Source: Actinomycetota bacterium (lineage in GTDB: Bacteria; Actinomycetota; Acidimicrobiia; Acidimicrobiales; Ilumatobacteraceae). Taken from it: a stretch of DNA of 8,567 nt. Location of the stretch: positions 2,627-11,193 of the forward strand of contig JAPKZT010000312.1 in assembly GCA_026393655.1 (NCBI GenBank), written 5' to 3'. Below the pieces are notes generated by a model. It saw only the letters and a list, made by a program, of their open reading frames with translations. It was not told the DNA's origin and searched no databases. Below, one piece after another: positions 6,903 through 8,567 of this stretch. The position numbers and the translations under genes were made by a program. The first letter of the stretch is position 1. Every line of letters begins with the position of its first letter.

Positions 6903-8074
6903 AACTTCGCATCGGTCTCGGCCAACTCGCTGAGTGGTTCGCTGTCACCGACGATTCCGCCTCCCGCAAATAATCGCGCTTGCAGTCGAGTGTCGTCAAT
7001 CTCGGCACAACGAATAGACACTGCAAAACAACCATCGCCATTTGCATTGAAATAACCAATAGCGCCGCCATAGCGTCCGCGGTCAAAACCTTCAACTTCG
7101 TGAATATGTGTCAAAGCCTCATGACGCGGGTGACCACCAAGCGCAGGGGTGGGAGTCAACGCATAGGCGAGTTCAAGAACTGATGCTCGGGGTTCACTTA
7201 AACGCCCAGAAATCTCAGTTCCGAGGTGTTGAACGTTTCCGATTTCGACAATTGATGGTTCGGGTTGCCAGTCGAGATACGAGCACCACGGCAATAATGT
7301 GTCGTGAACCATGTCGATGACTATGCGGTGTTCAAGTTGATTTTTTGTACTGGCGATTAATTGGTCGGCTAGTTGTTTATCTAATTCTTGATCACCGGTT
7401 CTACGCGAAGTACCTGCGAGGGGGTTGCTGGATACATCTGAGCCATTTACCGAGATCAGTAATTCTGGAGATGCTCCGAGAAATCCCTCAAACAGATATC
7501 GATAGCTCGATTTATATGAGTTCTGCAAACGCAACAGTACAGATGTCAAATCAATTGGTCTTTCGCAGGTAACTACTAGATCACGCGCTATCACGGCTTT
7601 GGCAAAGTCTCCGTTGCGTACTGCGTCGCGCGTTAGTCGCACTGCTTCTAGATAACGCTCTATTGAAACTCCAGGTGAAACCGAATATGTATCCGAATAT
7701 GTAGAGGTAATTGTCGTATCCGTGATTACTCGATCAAAATCAGGTTCAGCGTCGTCAATAGTCGTTATCCATTCGTCACCATTCTGATTTCTACCGACAA
7801 TAACTTGGGGTATTACAAAATCATGGGGCTGTTTAATATCGAACGGTATGCAACCAATTGCAATTGGTGCCAAGTTTTCAATCGACGACGAGTTTTGGTG
7901 TTCGATCTTATTAAGTGTCGACAAAGCGTCATTTGGCTTCACGCGAATGGCGACACCTTGTGCTGCTATACCAACTTCGTGTTTTGCGAAAAGAAAACCA
8001 TTGTCCTTGGCGAAACTGGTGAGGTCTAACTTATTATCTGTGATTTGCGAGATTAATTTGGTAACTGCGCGCAT
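6866..8074 (-). CDS. menF: Isochorismate synthase MenF, 402 aa
   Basis: Chorismate-binding (MST family) enzyme converting chorismate to isochorismate, the entry step of the pathway. The variable N-terminal half (1-130) ends in a linker with a TYSD/TYSV tandem repeat. The catalytic domain begins at IERYLEAVRLTRDAVRNGDFAKAVIARDL (138-166), where K159 matches the general-base lysine of isochorismate synthases. It continues with FLGASPELLI (198-207), PLAGTSRR (218-225), QLEHRIVIDMVHDTLLPW (246-263), LGTEISGRL (284-292), ALTPTPALGGHPR (305-317), GFDRGRYGGAIGYF (329-342), VSIRCAEI (352-359), ARLFAGGGIVGDSEP (366-380) and ELAETDAKFQAM (383-394). The usual LHPTPA histidine is threonine here (T307). 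The lysine at K159 argues against anthranilate or aminodeoxychorismate synthase. Start is ATG at 8074, 2 bp after menG, without a Shine-Dalgarno, so menG-menF is probably one transcript. Confidence 0.92.
   Translation of the reverse strand: MRAVTKLISQITDNKLDLTSFAKDNGFLFAKHEVGIAAQGVAIRVKPNDALSTLNKIEHQNSSSIENLAPIAIGCIPFDIKQPHDFVIPQVIVGRNQNGDEWITTIDDAEPDFDRVITDTTITSTYSDTYSVSPGVSIERYLEAVRLTRDAVRNGDFAKAVIARDLVVTCERPIDLTSVLLRLQNSYKSSYRYLFEGFLGASPELLISVNGSDVSSNPLAGTSRRTGDQELDKQLADQLIASTKNQLEHRIVIDMVHDTLLPWCSYLDWQPEPSIVEIGNVQHLGTEISGRLSEPRASVLELAYALTPTPALGGHPRHEALTHIHEVEGFDRGRYGGAIGYFNANGDGCFAVSIRCAEIDDTRLQARLFAGGGIVGDSEPLSELAETDAKFQAMLNAITQIA
7681..7704. repeat. 12-bp in-frame tandem duplication in menF
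   Basis: Two adjacent 12-base copies, CCGAATATGTAT (7681-7692) and CCGAATATGTAG (7693-7704), differ only at the last base. On the minus strand they encode TYSD followed by TYSV (MenF residues about 125-132), in the linker just before the chorismate-binding domain. The multiple-of-three length keeps the frame. It looks like a recent slippage duplication. Confidence 0.85.
7853..7868. repeat. 16-bp perfect palindrome inside menF
   Basis: ACCAATTGCAATTGGT reads the same on both strands, and two overlapping CAATTG units are visible. On the minus strand it encodes part of LAPIAIGC (MenF residues about 68-75). It is coding sequence, far from any start, so an operator role is not supported. Confidence 0.6.
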
Positions 8075-8076
8075 TT

Positions 8077-8567
8077 CTAATTTCGGGTGGCGGTAAACAG
8101 TTGAGTCAATCCACCTGAAAGTTGCTCGTGTTTAACATCGGCGAACCCAGAGCGTTCAAGCATCTCAACGATTACTTCAGGCTTTGGCAAGTAGGCGACA
8201 CTGCGTGGCAAATATTTATATGCTGCTCGATCTGAGAATATGCCGCCAATTAATGGCACGATTTTGCCGAAATAGATTGAATTACCAAAGCGGACAAAAC
8301 TATTAGTGGGCACACTGACATCTAAGAGTGCAACGCGCCCTTTGAATCGTGTGACTCTGGCAATCTCGGTAATAAAAGTTTGTAGGTTTTCAAGGTTCCG
8401 TAGGGCAAAGCCACAGGTGACGCCGTCAACACAAGCATTCGGAAACGGAAGTCGCTGAATATCGGCCTGACTTCTTGGCGACCCACTTCGGTCAGCCTTT
8501 AACATTCCTAGCGAAATGTCTACTGAAAATGCAATTAGTTCAGCTTTTTTGAGTTCGATACAAAGAT
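8077..8567 (-). CDS. menG: Demethylmenaquinone methyltransferase MenG/UbiE, C-terminal part, cut by window edge
   Basis: SAM-dependent methyltransferase that performs the last step, demethylmenaquinone to menaquinone. The minus-strand frame is open to the right edge, with 163 complete codons in the window, so the internal ATG at 8505 is not the start. Visible features: AFSVDISLGMLKADR, where the Asp of VDIS corresponds to the SAM-ribose-binding acidic residue; ADIQRLPFPNACVDGVTCGFALRNLENL, the UbiE/MenG signature block; RFKGRVALLDVSVPTN; the long family-specific FGNSIYFGKIVPLIGGIFS...YKYLPRSVAYLP; and the C-terminal LERSGFADVKHEQLSGGLTQLFTATRN. The glycine-rich SAM motif I lies beyond the window. 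It is followed after 2 bp by menF on the same strand. In a window otherwise holding only menaquinone genes, menaquinone rather than ubiquinone is the expected product. Confidence 0.92.
   Translation of the reverse strand, partial: LCIELKKAELIAFSVDISLGMLKADRSGSPRSQADIQRLPFPNACVDGVTCGFALRNLENLQTFITEIARVTRFKGRVALLDVSVPTNSFVRFGNSIYFGKIVPLIGGIFSDRAAYKYLPRSVAYLPKPEVIVEMLERSGFADVKHEQLSGGLTQLFTATRN

Noticed and set aside
6832..7183. Short open frames on both strands across the menF 3' end
   Set aside because: They overlap the conserved catalytic part of MenF in other frames, have no start signals, and look like low-complexity shadow translations.
8503..8505. ATG as the start of a short methyltransferase
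   Set aside because: The frame stays open to the window edge, and the upstream residues (AFSVDISLG) continue the MenG fold, so this is an internal methionine of a truncated gene.
1..8567. tRNA, rRNA, CRISPR, insertion sequence or phage attachment site
   Set aside because: No cloverleaf, repeat-spacer pattern, transposase or terminal repeats were seen; the window is filled edge to edge by ordinary protein genes.

Overview
The window is a compact, almost gap-free piece of bacterial chromosome dominated by menaquinone (vitamin K2) biosynthesis. Six genes of the classical o-succinylbenzoate route are recognisable: menG/ubiE (3' part), menF, menD, menH, menE and menA. Also present are a FrnE/DsbA-like thiol oxidoreductase, an MFS transporter and the 5' part of an acyltransferase-3 membrane protein. 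No RNA genes, mobile elements or CRISPR arrays were seen. G+C looks like the mid-40s percent by eye. The short (about 373 aa) MenE, the actinobacterial-looking MenA N-terminus, the frequent GTG/TTG starts and the near absence of Shine-Dalgarno sequences suggest an actinobacterium. A lower-G+C, streamlined, perhaps aquatic Acidimicrobiia-like lineage would fit, but this is inference from protein style, not from a database match.

Layout, left to right. Positions 2810 to 1 on the minus strand hold a tight run: menE (GTG start), then the MFS transporter (TTG start, 3 bp later, with the only good Shine-Dalgarno in the window), then an acyltransferase that overlaps it by an ATGA and runs off the left edge. 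Divergent from menE across 37 bp is menA (plus, 2848-3726). Convergent with menA, sharing four bases of stop codon (TTAG), is the minus-strand pair frnE-menH (5120 to 3723). Divergent from frnE across only 18 bp is menD (plus, 5139-6869). Convergent with menD, again sharing four bases of stop codon (TTAA), is the minus-strand pair menG-menF (8567 to 6866), with menG cut by the right edge.

The genes work as one pathway. MenF isomerises chorismate to isochorismate. MenD adds the succinyl-semialdehyde unit from 2-oxoglutarate to give SEPHCHC, and MenH eliminates pyruvate to give SHCHC. MenC (not in window) makes o-succinylbenzoate, MenE activates it to the CoA ester, and MenB (not in window) closes the ring. 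MenA prenylates DHNA in the membrane and MenG methylates demethylmenaquinone to menaquinone. The FrnE-like protein is co-directional with menH, and the transporter and acyltransferase follow menE; their roles here are not evident from sequence.

The enzymes themselves are ordinary, and I found no convincing new defence, mobile or signalling system. The unusual aspect is architecture: a single-pathway cluster whose genes alternate strand (- + - + -), with two convergent pairs overlapping at their stop codons and two divergent pairs separated by 37 and 18 bp. That leaves almost no room for separate promoters, leaders or terminators.
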